Part shown: positions 1-12,584 of the stretch, in pieces | Layout: each line of letters begins with the position of its first letter | Position numbering within the stretch: the first letter of the stretch is position 1 | NCBI RefSeq assembly: GCF_020283565.1 | Contig: NC_060062.1 | Location: 51,792,439-51,856,438 of the forward strand | Origin: Trifolium pratense | Lineage: Eukaryota; Streptophyta; Magnoliopsida; Fabales; Fabaceae | Reading direction: 5' to 3' | Length of the DNA: 64,000 nucleotides | Program-made: the position numbers and the translations under genes | The notes under the pieces: generated by a model | What the model saw: only the letters and a program-made list of their open reading frames with translations | What the model was told of the DNA's origin: nothing | Database searches by the model: none

Positions 1-716
1 AAGCATATTATTTACCTTAAATAAACAACAATATCATCCGATCATATGAATATTTTAGCACTACATCAAGCAAGTTGAGAATGCACTTTTGTCGAGGACT
101 GTAATTCAATGCATACAAGAAACTTGTTGTTTTTATTACAAAAGGATGGTTCCCGCAACAATTCAATATGAAGATAACATAAGAAGCACTGCTAACTTGG
201 AGAAGAGTTATAATAAAGAAAATATGTCAAATCTTTCTACAAAATCAACTTCAAGCAAATCTTTTGAGGAACTAGCACCGATATTTGATTTTTTCATCTC
301 ATATATAACTGTTTTTATGAGGGGGAAACATAAATATATATGTTGTGCACTCATTTTCCCTTCACCATGATTTTGTTCTATTGGGTTTTCCTAGTACGAT
401 TTTTAACGAGGCAGTTCACATATAAAGGATGATATGTACTCTTTTTCTTCTGCTAGGATATTTTTTCCAATGGGTTTTTCTCAAGTATGGTTTTAACGAG
501 ACATATCCTAAATGAACATTCAATGGGGGTGTTATAAATAATAATATGTAATGAATGTCCATTATTGTGTAGGTTGCTTGTCCCCTAAATGTGTCATATA
601 AATAGGACCCCTTTGTTACAATGTAAATCACATTTGTGAATAGAATAATACAAAATCTATTCATTTTTCTTCTTCATTTTCTCTTCTTCTTCTATCTTCT
701 TCCATATTATTTGTCA
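1..716 (+). mobile_element. 3' end of a Ty1/copia retrotransposon (RNase H tail, PPT and LTR)
   Basis: A degraded reading frame over about 60-370 ends with residues resembling the copia RNase H tail: an IQYEDN stretch, then a segment like the usual ADLFTKxLP...FEKL ending. It is followed by the copia-style non-coding stretch with a gggttttcctagta...ttttaacgag motif, which occurs twice (about 385-410 and 470-500). A polypurine tract (caatggggg, 521-529) sits directly before an LTR that starts TGTTATAAATAATAATATG at 530. A catataaatagg TATA-like box lies near 594-605. The LTR probably ends at a CA near 716, but that end is uncertain because the other LTR lies outside the window. The RNase H part is shortened and rearranged, so the copy is dead. 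Confidence 0.6.
530..716 (+). repeat. copia 3' LTR
   Basis: The LTR begins TG immediately after a polypurine tract and has a TATA-like box roughly 70 bases in. It finishes in a pyrimidine-rich CTTCTTCTTC stretch, as many copia LTRs do. The right boundary is set only by the first plausible CA. Confidence 0.5.
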
Positions 717-1897
717 TGCTTAGAAATAATTCATATAAAAAACAATAATGTTTTTCACATACTCACTAACCGTAATTACTTCTTAACTAACTAAAAATTG
801 AAGTTACTGACATATTAACTTGGCCCTTATGCAAAATATGATATCTTGTTTTACAACTAAGCTCAGTCAACATGAATTAAAACAAAGCTTTAACACACAA
901 CAAACCAACCCCATCTAAATTTAATTTTGGGAAGCCTTTTGTATTAAACTCAACATGAAGTTATGTGTTTTATACAGTGCAATTGTAACAATGCAGTTGT
1001 TATGCGATTGCACTATTCTATAAATTGTGTAGTGATAGAATTGATTATTGTCTCTAAAATAATTGTTGAAAACGATGGATGCAATTTAGAAATTGTGTCT
1101 CCTAGCTAGGTCAATAAATGTGGTTTTTAGGAGAATTCATTTTGTCATTCAAAAAGATTTAGCGGCGCAACTTGTTGCCAACCTATCTTTCATTCATATG
1201 TAATTATATTTGTTAGAAATAATATAAAACCATTGATATTACTCTATCCTAACAGCTTATCAATGATTTAATATTATTTCTAACACAATCTTGAATACAT
1301 GGACGGTTTTGAGCCAGGGCAACATGGCCCACAGGCCAGGGCCTCCAAAAAACAGGGGGCCTAAAAACATTTTGTTTTTTGGTAGTTATAACCAACCTGA
1401 TAATAAACTAAAAGCAGCGCAGTATAGGCCCATTTATCATTCCTTAGTAATCAAACAAAAATACTCATACTTCAATCCAACTCCTTCCTAAGAAACACAT
1501 GGAAACAACCATTGCACTATGTTTTCAATTGTGTCATTTGCTTGCTTATGAATTATTATTTTATATTAAATAAATCAAATACAAAAGCTTTGAGACTCAA
1601 CTAACTTCTTAATTAGAGAAATACTTACATTTTAGCTTAATAATTTGTTAATGTTAAAAGTTACTTAAAAAAATGTTAATATTAAAAGACAAATTTATTA
1701 TATTTAAAATTAAAATACAAATATTTTAATCATATAGTTGTTTGTAAATAATTTTTTTTGGGAAAATTTATTGTACTTAAAATTAATTTTTTCTATTAAA
1801 TAATTATATATTATAGTTAAAGAAGTTGAATTTGAAAGATAAACTTGTGAAATTATGAGTTGAACTCAGAGTGTTTAAATTTTTTAGAGAGACCGAG
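717..1897. other. AT-rich non-coding stretch with one small palindrome
   Basis: No coding region can be supported here. The one visible structure is a 77-base imperfect inverted repeat at about 1211-1287 that starts TGTTAGAAATAATAT and ends with its complement, TG...CA overall. It looks like a miniature LTR remnant or foldback sequence. A short GC-richer patch at 1310-1370 is low in information and matches nothing I recognise. Confidence 0.4.
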
Positions 1898-3094
1898 TGA
1901 CCGATTTAGTTAGTTTTTAAGAGTATTATATGGTCAAAGAGAAGAATTTATGAAGAAATTAACACATAAAAGAATTTGAAGACAAAAGACCAAAGGAGAA
2001 AAAGACTTAGAAAAAATCTTAAAATTTTGAGGCTAAAAGAAGCTTAAACCTCTGTTTTTCTCGCGTCCCCAGCTTGCTACAGTATCGGTGCGATTTTCTG
2101 CATAGGGCGTGATCTGCTACTTGCTTGCCCACGAGATTTATGCTGCACATGCATATCATGTGCTGACACGTCATAAAGAAAAGAAACAAATGGCTTTGAA
2201 AGAAAAGCTAGGCACGCAGACTTGGGAGAAATACAACACATGATTTGTCCTCTTTCAACTACTCCTATATAAATAGCATAGCAGTTTTTCCAATTGGGGG
2301 AAGGATTTGACGCACGCCGAGAAGAACAAAAGCAGACGCAGCACTGTACGACTTTGGTGATTCAAGTGGCTCTCTACACATTCAATGACAATTTTATGTG
2401 TAATTCTTTATTCTCTATTATCTCTAATTAATATTATGAGTAGCTAATTTTTCAATTGTTAGGGATGAGTAAACCTAGATGACAATTTTTATTATATGAT
2501 TTGATTTATGACTATTGAAGAATTCTATTGATTATTTTTCTTATATCTGTGTTTAATGCTTTTATCGATTGATCACCGTTAAATTGATTTACGATTCATA
2601 TTGTGATACGGGAGTTGAATTTATGAATGCTTTGATATAAGAAATTCTTGCCTTTGTAATTTAGGAATAGATGCAAACCCTTGAAACCAATTTAGAATTC
2701 TTGTTCATTCATGCTTAATTCTAATCTTAAATTCACTAAGGAATTAGGAATTATTTTAGAATTAACGACTCTGTCACTAAGGTATTAGGGCACGAATACT
2801 TTAGGGAATTCGGTAATAATTTGATAAATAACTTCAATAGTCATAATCAAGTCACTACATTAAGATAGTAGTCTAGTGAAACTCATCCCTGACATTTTTA
2901 TTATTATCAAATACAAAGTAATTTTTGTTGTTATTATTATTATTGCTATTGCAACCAATCAAACTGAAACCTTTTGTTCAATCGAGTAAAAATCACAATT
3001 CAATAGTATAACGCGATCCTTGAGTTCGACACTCGGTCTTACGGTTTTAAATATATTACTTGCACGATTTCGTACACTTGCGAAAATCGCATCA
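1898..3094 (+). repeat. Athila-like 5' LTR (5' edge degraded)
   Basis: This segment lies directly upstream of a primer-binding site and gag. It aligns by eye with the 3' LTR at 26867-28052: both share the agagaagaattt...acataaaagaatttga segment near the front, and both finish tacacttgc.aaaat.g.catca. A TATA-like box, ctatataaatagc, is near 2266-2278. The first ~60 bases of the LTR seen in the other element are not recognisable here, so the left edge is truncated or diverged. Confidence 0.6.
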
Positions 3095-3100
3095 AGTTTT

Positions 3101-3118
3101 TGGCGCCGTTGCCGGGGA
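3101..3118 (+). other. primer-binding site, tRNA-Asp type
   Basis: TGGCGCCGTTGCCGGGGA lies 6 bases after the LTR end. It is the classical PBS of Athila/Tat-lineage Ty3/gypsy elements, complementary to the 3' end of plant tRNA-Asp. It fixes the element's plus orientation. Confidence 0.85.
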
Positions 3119-3288
3119 TTGCCAAATCATTGTTGAATTTTTATTTTTGCTTAATTGAAATTTTTTGCTCTGCAACAAAATTTTTGCTTTTATTTTATTT
3201 TAATTATTATTCAATTCTCTACTACTCACTATTTGTCTAATCTTGTATGCGAGGCCAGGCCTCAGCTGAACTTCTCTTTGACGCATAA

Positions 3289-5196
3289 ATCGAAAAGACT
3301 GCTCAAGCAAATCGAAAAGAAGCTCGATTGAGGAAACTCAAAGAGAAGGAGGAAAGTAGTGAAGTAAACTTTGACACAGACGAACAGGTACACGAGGAAG
3401 TTAACGAGATGGTAGATGATAATCCGCCACCACCACTAGTGGAGAGACTTCTCGGAGACTATGGTGCCCGTGATAGAAACCGAAATAGGCTAACCATTAC
3501 TAATCAGCCTGTGACGGTAAACAAATTTGAAATCAATCCAGGATTGCTGCGTGAGCTGAAGGAGAAACAGTTTGCAGGAAAATACAATGAAGATGCCAAT
3601 AAGCACCTGAAGAATTTCTTTGTGATTTGCAAAACAACAAAGGTGGATGGTAATTCTGAAGAGGCCAAACGGTTAAGACTATTTCCATTCTCACTAACTG
3701 ATGATGCCAAAGAATGGTTCGACTCCTTACCAGCTGGTAGCATAACAACTTGGAATGAAATGGAAGACAAGTTCTTGGAGCAGTTTTTTTCTACAGCTTT
3801 GTTTGTGAGAAGGCGACAAGACATTTCCAACTTCCAACAAAAAGATGGAGAATCACTTGGAGAAGCTTACAAGAGGTACAAGAAGTTACTTGCCGCATGT
3901 CCAGAGCACAATTATGATGGTACTGTTCAGATGCAAATTTTCCACAATGGTCTACTCCTTGCTACTAGACAAGTTTTAGACACAGCTTCTGGTGGTTCCA
4001 TAAATTTCAAAACCGCTACTCAAATCATAAAAGTCATTGAAGCTGTCGCACTAAATGAACAAATGGAGATGTATGACAGAACTGGTGGTACAAGAGGTGG
4101 ACTCATAGACCTGAATCAAGTTGAACACAGAAATGCTCAGAATATACTCACCAACAAGCAGATTCAAGAGGCAGTGTCTAGGGGTGTACGTGGGCCGGAT
4201 TAGGTTGGGTTTGGCCAAAACCAAAACCCAAACCACATATGGTACTCCGGGTTGGGTTTAGTAAAATAACCATCCGTTATAACATTGGGCCGGGTTGGGT
4301 AAATCCACTAATTTCCGGGTTGGATTGGGTTGGGTTGTGGGTTACCCAAATTATTTTTCTATTTTTTTTTATTAAATATCTAAATATTGAATCATCATAT
4401 TTTCTCATAAAAAATAACTCAATCAATGTATCTTCTTGAAAAATAGAGTAACTTTTTATCACTATAAAAAATAATCACTCATTTTCTTGTGTAAATCTAC
4501 TAATTTACGGGCTGGATAGCGTGTTATCCAAATGATTGTTTTTCTTTTTTTAATATCAAATGACTAAACCATGAATCACTATATTTGTTTATGAAAATTA
4601 TTCAATTTTTTAAAATTTTAAAAAAATAATGCGAAAAGTTATCATATTTGTTTATAAAAATTATTCAATCTTTTTTATTTTCGTAAAAAATAGTATAACT
4701 CATTTTCAATATAAAAATATTTAATAATCAAATGAAAAAATCTTTAGTATTTTCATAAAAAAATTTCAAGAAACATAGCACTAGTGGGTTAGTGGGTTTT
4801 TTGGGTTGGGTCCGGTTTTACCTGAAACCCGATTTTTTTAATGGGTTTTTCATTTTTGAAATCCATATCCACCCACTTGCCCGACCCAACCCACTTTTTT
4901 GGGTTGGGTGGGTTTGACCGGGTCGACCGGATTTGCCCAACCCATGTACACCCCTAGCAGTGTCAGCTGAAGTAACAAAGAGAATGACAGCTCTTAATTT
5001 AAGTCAACCTCTAGTTGCTTCAGTTAACCAGATGAACACTGTGAGATGTGACTGGTGTGCAGGCCCTCATTTCACTATGCATTGCGATGTACCTATGGAT
5101 GCAACACAAGTAGAAGCGGTGAATTTTCTCAGCAACCAAACAAATCGCCAACAGAATAATCCTAAAAAGTCACTCAAAAACCTTCGTCATCCCTAA
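3289..5196 (+). pseudogene. Athila-like gag, interrupted by an hAT insertion
   Basis: The frame is open from 3289; no ATG is evident, and the 3328 codon is TTG. It encodes a retrotransposon gag core (PF03732-like) with KFAGKYNEDANKHLKNF-like, AKEWFDSLP and W.EMEDKFLEQFF motifs at about 3570-3800, then DGESLGEAYKRYKKLL. A knuckle-like CDWC-GPH-FTMHC (CX2CX3HX4C) lies near 5050-5090. The frame is broken by an hAT element at 4179-4956. Element plus one 8-bp target duplication is 786 bp, a multiple of three, so the frame resumes in the same phase. The coding stops at 5196; no protease, RT or integrase follows. It is a dead remnant, separate from the element at 23567, because the gag regions overlap in homology but differ. 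Confidence 0.8.
4179..4956. mobile_element. hAT-type MITE inserted in gag (778 bp)
   Basis: The terminal inverted repeats are TAGGGGTGTACGTGGG on the left and its complement with one mismatch on the right. The flanks are a perfect 8-bp target duplication, GCAGTGTC (4171-4178 and 4957-4964). An 8-bp TSD with a (C/T)AGGGGTG terminus is diagnostic of the hAT superfamily. Subterminal regions are rich in ggttgggt/acccaacc motifs. There is no transposase reading frame, so it is non-autonomous. Confidence 0.88.
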
Positions 5197-6507
5197 CTCA
5201 CAAGTTGTTAATTGCTCAAATTATTTCTACTAACTATTTTCTAATATAAGACCATCACATACACATTTTCTATCAAATTTGTAGCATGTACCGTAAGTAA
5301 CTTTGTACTACAATTTCACTAAACTATCACTACACTCAATAAGTGACATCAACTAGTTATCAAGTACATATTAGATAACCAACTTCCTTTCACTAACCTT
5401 ATAGATCATCACTTTCTCAAAAGTAAACCATTTAAAACACCACCCAAAGACTAAACATGGCATTCACGCCGCCAGCAATGTAATAACAATATATATCATC
5501 ATAATGTTAAAGCTTGATATTTTAGTTTCAAGCAACCCCAGAAAACAGCCCCAAAATTAATCTAATATTAATTTTCTTTGATTACCATTCAATTAGGAAC
5601 TAATTTTGTGATGGATTAACACTTAATTTATGATTCTAATCCCAGCTGGTTAGAATTTCTGATTTCTCTGCCCAATTTTCAACCCAAAATATACACACTC
5701 AAAACATAAATGCATGACCCAATATTCCAAAGCAAATATCAGAATGTAAATGCACAATTATAGCAGATTAAGACAAAACGAAATTGCACTCAAAAGTACA
5801 AAATCACCAAACAGAAATCAAAAAGAAGAAATTAAAGAAAGCATAAAACCTATTCTGATTCACCCAATTATTAAACATAATTAAGTCTTCCCCTAACCTT
5901 AAGTTTTGATGAATTCTTTGTTTGATCCTAGCTGCTGAAATCCTTTCTTCTCCTTCCTATGGGCGGCTGCCTCTACCTCTTCTCTACCTCAATTTTTCTG
6001 ATTTTCTTTCTAAGTTCGAAAACTAGGTTAATCCCAAGTTTACTTAAACTAGTTTTAACATAATTCTTATTCTTTGGGCTTCCTATCCGCACCCGTCTTT
6101 TACTTCGTGCTATCACAACCCAAGTCCACTTACTACTTTTCTATTATTACTATTATTTTCTATTTTTCTATTCTAACTAAAATAAGTCATAAACCCACCT
6201 TCTAAACTCGTCTACTATGTGCGCTAACAATTTCTCAATTCTTGTCAATTTCTAACTACTAATTCTCTTCTAATTTTATTGTCTAAAATTCTAAATTTGA
6301 GTTTACTAAAAATTCTATTATTATAATTTCTTATTTCCGTTTTCTATACTAACTAAATAAATGAATAAATATACTAAGTATGTCTCTTAAGGTACCCCAC
6401 AAACACACAAGACCAGAAAATTGCAAAACATGAAGAAATAATTAAATAAATGAATACAAATAACCAAATACAATATATTCTAAAAATCGGGGCGTTACAC
6501 CAATCAC
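5197..6507. other. non-coding stretch, possible minus-strand LTR
   Basis: No gene is visible. On the minus strand a sequence starting TGTAACGCCCCGATTTTTAG begins at about 6499, a start commonly seen on plant gypsy LTRs. The matching CA end and a target duplication could not be located, so a solo LTR is only a possibility. Confidence 0.25.
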
Positions 6508-6807
6508 CTTGTAATTCGACTATTAAACTAGTGAACCAACACTTTTATCGGTTCGATGATCCGTCTGACTCTTAAAACTCTGGTTTAAATAGGTTACGTT
6601 CTTTAAAAAAAATCTATTTTTTTAGTAGGGATCCATTTTTATTATTTGCCCTGAACTTCTAAAAAGTCGAAATCGACCCTGCTTGAATATATATAATTAG
6701 AGGGTTTGAATTTAGAGAAATGTTATCCTCAAACTTCCTGACAAACTCTTTTTATCACACGCCCATGCAACAAGCCACATCACTCCTCTTAATACTTTCT
6801 TTTTTTT

Positions 6808-7111
6808 GGCTTAATTAGTAAAATGGTCCCTTAAGGAAATTTTTGGTTTCAGATTGGTCCCTTAAAGAAAAAAAGGTCCGAATAGGCCCCTTAAAAAAAA
6901 ATTGTCCGAATAGGTCCCTTAAAAACATTTCCGTTAATCTGTTTGGTCCCTAAAAAACGGTCCGAGTACGACCAAACCGATTAACGGATATGTCTTACGA
7001 GACCTATTCAGACATTTTTTACTTTAAGGGACCTATTCAGACTTTTTTTTTCTTTAAGAGACAAATGTGAAACAAAAAATGTCTTTAAGGGACAATTTTA
7101 CTAATTAAGCC
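6808..7111. mobile_element. 304-bp MITE with long inverted ends (GGCTTAATTAG...)
   Basis: The left end reads ggcttaattagtaaaatggt and the right end is its near-complement, ...attttactaattaagcc. The arms carry repeated 'ggtccctta' blocks, and the whole element folds back on itself. The flanks are T-rich 9-mers (ctttttttt, ctttttttc), compatible with a Mutator-type 9-bp TSD but low in complexity. Related half-elements are at about 37796-37930 and 48985-49078. Non-coding. Confidence 0.6.
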
Positions 7112-7133
7112 CTTTTTTTCTCATGTGAATCTT

Positions 7134-8226
7134 TTAAGTGCACATAGTCACAACTAACCCACAACTGGCGCAAAATAGTCTCTGTTGTGAAATTCTTTGG
7201 CGCCGTCTGTAATTCACTATTATGAAGTCTCTTGATCGCTACACCCATTGCATGTTGTTCTTTTCCTGTCGAAACAAATATGTTGCTTCCCTGTTTGTTT
7301 AAAAAAAAAATTGTTACTTCCCAACAACTACAAGTGTTATATAAGTTTGCATTCAAGACACTAGTTTTTAATCCAGAGTTGTTGTATTATTTATTTTGAT
7401 AATCAAGTATGAGTGGACTTAAAGCCAATTGGTTGTGTTTCATCAAAGTTACCAATCAACCAAAATGTGCAAGTGTTTAACATTTGTTTTTGTTTCATTA
7501 CACATTCAAAAGTTTTCTCACATTTAAAGAAATTCATTGAATAAATTTGTACTCTCTCCGGTCTTAATTATAAAAAATAAAAATCACTTTTTAAATAGAT
7601 TGAAAGTTTAATATATTTAGTACATAGTATAATCTAGATATATCAAACATTAAATGTATCTAAAAAATAACTATTTTCTTATAATTAGGACCGGAAGTAG
7701 TAGTTTATTAAGTAAAATTGAAGGAACTAAAACGTTTATATTATTGCTACAGAAGAGACAACAATGGCCTCTTAGAATGTTGTGGTTAAAGGGAATTAAC
7801 AAATTAAATACACTTTTTCAAAATGATATCAAGAATCCGATAGAGTTTCGTCAATGAAATCTAAAACTATGCGGTGGAGTAACAGAGTTGGTGCATGCAG
7901 AAGGCGTTATTTATGCAGGGCACGTGTGCGAGCGGTTGATCATTATAATAAAAATAAACAAAATGAGATAGTGACATGACTTGTTGTATGGGGTGTGATG
8001 AAAAGAGTTTGTCGGGGGAGTAACAGAATTGGTGCATGCAGAAAGTGTTATTTATGCAGGGCACGTGTGCAAGCGAAAATAGTGATGCGGCTTGTTGCAT
8101 GAGCGTTTGATGAGGATAGATATCAGTTCTTTTGAATTTATTACCGTAAAAAAAAACTTGTAAATAAAAGAATGTTAAAGCACTTTATTAATCCTTGCAA
8201 GTGAGATCAAAACAGGAGTTCTCTGG
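7134..8226. repeat. direct duplication, copy 1
   Basis: This block aligns with 10499-11466. Both run from an 'aacccacaactg(g/a)cgcaaaatag' segment through 'gagtggactta', a Stowaway-like insert, 'cagaagagacaacaatggcctc' and a 'ggtgcatgcagaa' segment to 'gagatcaaaacaggagttc'. Copy 1 also holds a local tandem repeat of the 'gtaacag(a/g)(a/g)ttggtgcatgcagaa...gcagggcacgtgtgc' unit (7876-7934 and 8020-8072). No reading frame is conserved between the two copies. Confidence 0.7.
7551..7700. mobile_element. Stowaway-like MITE in duplication copy 1
   Basis: The ends are actctctccggtc and gaccggaagtag. It sits between TA dinucleotides, and its inner arms (aattataa.aaataa and complement) pair. The same insertion is present in copy 2 (10939-11060), so it predates the duplication. 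Confidence 0.6.
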
Positions 8227-9690
8227 GCACATAAATGTGCACAAATATGTTGTATGGCTACTCATTTTAGTATTTTAGTAGGGTATCAGTTACGGTATGC
8301 GTATGGTACTCTACGGTACACACCGATATCGTATCTATTTTGATGTTTCGAACAATTTAAATTACATTTAAAGTGTAGTGTGATATTTTTAATTATTTTG
8401 AATTTCAAATCATAAACTCATTAAGTTGAACTAAACCACCTCAAATTTGATGAAGTTGGTTCAAGTTCAATTCTACCTACAAGAAAATCAAATCAACTGC
8501 TTAAATGTATAAATTTAATAGTACTACTTTAATTAATGTAATTTTTTTTTTCAATTTTTTATAATAGAAACGCTGACTTCTCAAACTCCAAGTGCAACGT
8601 GTCAGACAAAATTCATGCAAAAATAAACAAAAGGCTTACATGAAAAACAAGAATAATTGAAGTGCATGCAAGATTAATTTGACACCAATCCAAGTGTCAC
8701 TAAAACCTCATGCAATAAAGCCACGTCTCATATACTGATGAGTACATATGAAGCCAATATAGGAATGAGCTAGACTCTCATAAGTCATAACATTACAAAC
8801 TAAATTTCGACTATTGACCAAAAGAAATTGTTCATATTTAACTTTTGAAATATTTTAAGAATTTAATTTATATGCACAGTCGGTATAAAGTTATTTTACA
8901 CATGCGTTTAATAATATACCGACACATTATGTATAGTAATTAAAAACACATGATGTGTCACATTCATTAAATGATGTGACAACGCGTCATTGGATGCATG
9001 TAAAAAAACAATTACACCGACGATACACAACAATTAAACTCTTTTTTGAAACAGAATCTATCTAAAAATTAAAACCACGCTATTGTAAAAAAAAATAATA
9101 ATAATTAAAACCACACACAATTTAGTTTAATTTGGGTGACTTTTTTTTGAAAAAAATGATCTATTTCGATTCAATTAAACGCAATTTAAATTAAATTCAT
9201 TTTTGATTAATTAAATTTAAAATTGTAAAACTTCTATAATACTATTATAAAAGTAAAATAACAGGTTTGGTGCTTAGAGACATTATAGGAAGGATGATGG
9301 GCGATCGAAATCCAAATTATTTACTTCTCAACGGTTAAAATGTATACAAAGATTAATAATAATATATTTGATAAAAATTATAAAACATAATATTTCAAAA
9401 AGGATATATTACAAAGATTGACTCTCTTTTGAGCTAATTGTTTTTTAATTTTATATTTTGATGTTTCGAACAATTTAAATTATATTTAAAGTGTGGTGTG
9501 ATATTTTTTATGTTTAATTATTTCGTTTATCAATATAATTCTTTTATTTGATATATATATATATATAATTATATTAAAAAACATTATAGAAACGTATCCG
9601 TACCTTAATTTTTCTAAAAATGATGTACTCCGTACCTTAGTTTTTCATATGCAGAGGCTGGAGATAATTGTCGTCGTGAGTTTACCATGT
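8227..9690. other. AT-rich non-coding stretch
   Basis: No gene is recognised. A segment around 8325-8400 (gatgtttcgaacaatttaaatta...aaagtg(t/g).gtgtgatattttt) recurs at 9460-9520 and 12060-12120. These recurrences show that the neighbourhood has been duplicated more than once. Confidence 0.35.
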
Positions 9691-10498
9691 TAGCTTTTAG
9701 CTTTTGTCTTATGGCTTATAAGCTAAAAGACATGTTTGATATCAGTCTTTTCAGAAAGAGTTTTTATTTTATTTTACTGACTTGTAACTTCTTTTCCAGA
9801 AGCTATTTCAAGTAGCTTCTGAGCTTATAGCTTTTCATTTTTTCTTCCTCTTTTACCCTTATTATTTTAACTAAAATCCACATTTACTCTTTATAATTTA
9901 TTATGATTAGAATTTAAAATAAAATAAGTAAATACATGTTTAACGTTGTTTCTTTTAAAATCACATGTATATAGTATGTTTTAACCTTGCCTTATTATCT
10001 ATTTTCAAATATGAAGGCTAAAACAATTTTTTATCAATTCATAGGTACGCACCTTGCTATAATTTTTTTTTGAAACAACGTACCTTAATATAATTAACCA
10101 TTATATTATATTATGAAAATATTTTGTTGTTATTTTTTCATAAAGTATATCAACTGAAATGAAAATAATTCCTTTTTAAAAAAATTCAGCATATAAAAAT
10201 TAGTTTAATAATAATATTTGAAAGATATATTTATTGAATTAATAAACTTAAAATATTGTACCAAATAAAATATAATAAATTTAAAATATTAAATTATAAG
10301 TATGTTAAATAGTATTAATTTGATTAAATTTTTTTATTGAATTATAGATGTCCTTTTATGTCATTTTATATTTATCAGTCAGTTGAACCGCTAATTTTAC
10401 CAAACACTTCAATCAGCTTATCAGCTGGAAGCTATCTGCCATCAGTCATAAGCTATTAGCTAACTTATCAGCCATAAACTATTTTTGCCAAATAGAGC
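9690..10498. mobile_element. probable MITE-like insertion with 'agcttata' inverted ends
   Basis: Both ends are dense in short inverted motifs (tagctttta...gcttataagcta on the left, taagctattagctaacttatcagcc on the right). They flank a very AT-rich core. The block ends where duplication copy 2 begins. No clear TSD was found and the ends are diverged, so the superfamily is not assigned. Confidence 0.35.
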
Positions 10499-11466
10499 AT
10501 AAGTGCTCATACTCACACGTAACCCACAACTGACGCAAAATAGTCTCTGTTGTGAAATTTCTTGGCGCCATATGTAATTCACTATTGTGAAGTCTCTAGA
10601 CCGCTACAACCATTGCATGTTGTTCTTTTCGTGTCAAAACAAATTTGTTGCTTCCCTATTTGTTTAAAAAAATAAAAAAGTTGTTGCTTCCCAACAACTA
10701 CAAGTGTTGTACAAGTTTGCATTCAAGACACTAGTTTTAAGTCCAGAGTTGTTGTAGTATTTATTTTGATAATCAAGTATGAGTGGACTTAAGCCAATTC
10801 GTTGTGTTTCATCAACTTATCTGGTTACCAATCAACCAAAATGTGCAACCGTTTAACATTTGTTTTTGTTTCATTACACATTCAAAAATTTATCTGAAAA
10901 TAATCTCACATTGAAAGGAATTCATTGAATAAATTTGTACTCTCTCCGATCCTAATTATAAGAAATAAATTGAAAGTTTAATATATTTAGTATATATTAT
11001 AGTCAAACTTTGAATATATTTAAAAAATGACTATTTTCTTATAATTATGACCGGAGGGAGTAGTTTACTGAGTAAAATTGAAGGAACTAAAACGTTTATA
11101 TTATTGCTGCAGAAGAGACAACAATGGCCTCTTAGAATGTTGTGGTTAAAGGGAGTTAACAAATTAAATACACTTTTTCGAAATGATGTCAACAATCCGA
11201 TAGAGTTTGGTCAATGAAATCCAAAACTAGTTTTAGAACAAAACAAGCTAGCAGTGCAGTGGAGTAACAGAGTTGGTGCATGCAGAAGACGTTATTTATT
11301 CAGGGCACGTATGCGAGCAGAAATAGTGACGTGGCTTGTTGCATGGGCGTGTGATGAGAAAAGCAGTTCTCTTGAATTTATTATTGTAAAAAAAAACTTA
11401 TAAATAAAAGAATGTTAAACCACTTTATTAATCTTTGCAAGTGAGATCAAAACAGGAGTTCGCTTT
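10499..11466. repeat. direct duplication, copy 2
   Basis: This is the partner of 7134-8226, with scattered substitutions and small indels. It carries the same Stowaway-like insert at 10939-11060. It has a single 'gcagtggagtaacagagttggtgcatgcagaa' type unit (from about 11255) where copy 1 has two. Confidence 0.7.
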
Positions 11467-12434
11467 AAACTGATACGTAGCATGGCTACTCCATTTTAGA
11501 CCTAGTATTTGTACCAGGTATAATATTCTGCGGTACGCACAGATGTTGTACCTAGTTTTTTTTTTTTTGCAATGGGAAGACACATGGTACACATGTGGTA
11601 CACGCGTGGTACCCCAATCCAAAAGAAAAACACGATTTTTTTTTCTACTTTTTCTTTTATTATTAGTTTTTTTATAGGAAGATTTAGGTTTTTTATTTGT
11701 TTATAATAAAAAAGTAGCAACTATTGCTAAAAAACAATAATAAAGTAGTCGCAAGAATTATTCACTTATTCATTGAAAAGAAATAGACTCAATTCAAAGA
11801 GAGATGAAGATCTAGTTTTTATTCATATCAATCTTTGTCTTCTCTCGAGAAAGAGAAATATTAATACTTATAATGAAAGTGCAACAAAAATGTGAGATAT
11901 TCGTAGAGATGAATGAAATTTATTTAATATATAGTTGATATTCTTGAAATTGCTAGTCTTTCTGGCGGTGAACCTTACCTAACTAGAGTCGTTCTTTTTA
12001 GTGATGATGGAGAGGAAAATAATTGACTCTCTTTGAGCTAATTGCTTTTTGATTTCATATTTTGATGTTTCCAACAATTTAAATTACATTTAAAGTGTGG
12101 TGTGATATTTTTTATGTTTAATTATTTGTTTTAACAATATAATTCTATTATATTATATATATATATATAATTATATCAAAAAAAATTTATAGAAATGTAC
12201 CCGTACGTTAGTTTTTCAAAAAATGATGTATACCGTACCGGTACCGTACCCGCACCCGGGCAACAAAAAATTAAGTTTTTTTTTTTGTGTAACTTGTAAA
12301 AAAAAATATTCAGGTGGAGAATAATAAGCTTGTTAGTGTTTTTTTCCTTTCTTTCTTGACTTATAGTTAGCGGGCTATTGGCACTTGTCACTTTCTTTAA
12401 CATAATTAACAAGTAATAAAAAAAATGGTACTCT
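11467..12434. other. non-coding stretch with repeated promoter-like and GTAC-rich sequence
   Basis: No gene was seen. It contains GTAC-rich patches (for example accgtaccggtaccgtaccc at 12234-12253). It also holds another copy of the 'gatgtttc.aacaatttaaatta' segment. Confidence 0.3.
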
Positions 12435-12561
12435 ATCGATCGTTAGTTGACTCAGTGGTGATTGACGCTGAACTTGGTAGGGAGGATCACAGCTCGATCC
12501 CTTACAACTGACTTGATGTCAGAACTGACTCCCGAACCAGATTAAACTAATGGTGAAAACA
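12435..12561 (+). mobile_element. tRNA-derived SINE
   Basis: It has a pol III A-box-like 'gttgactcagtggt' and a B-box-like 'gctcgatccc', followed by a tail ending in an A-rich run. The flanks are a near-perfect 15-bp target duplication: aaaaaatggtactct (12420-12434) and aaaaaatgttactct (12562-12576), one mismatch. The length of about 127 bp fits a plant SINE. Confidence 0.65.
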
Positions 12562-12584
12562 AAAAAATGTTACTCTTTTTGGGG

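Noticed and set aside
1291..1491. 66-codon open frame
   Set aside because: No family resemblance, low-complexity surroundings and no splice or promoter context.
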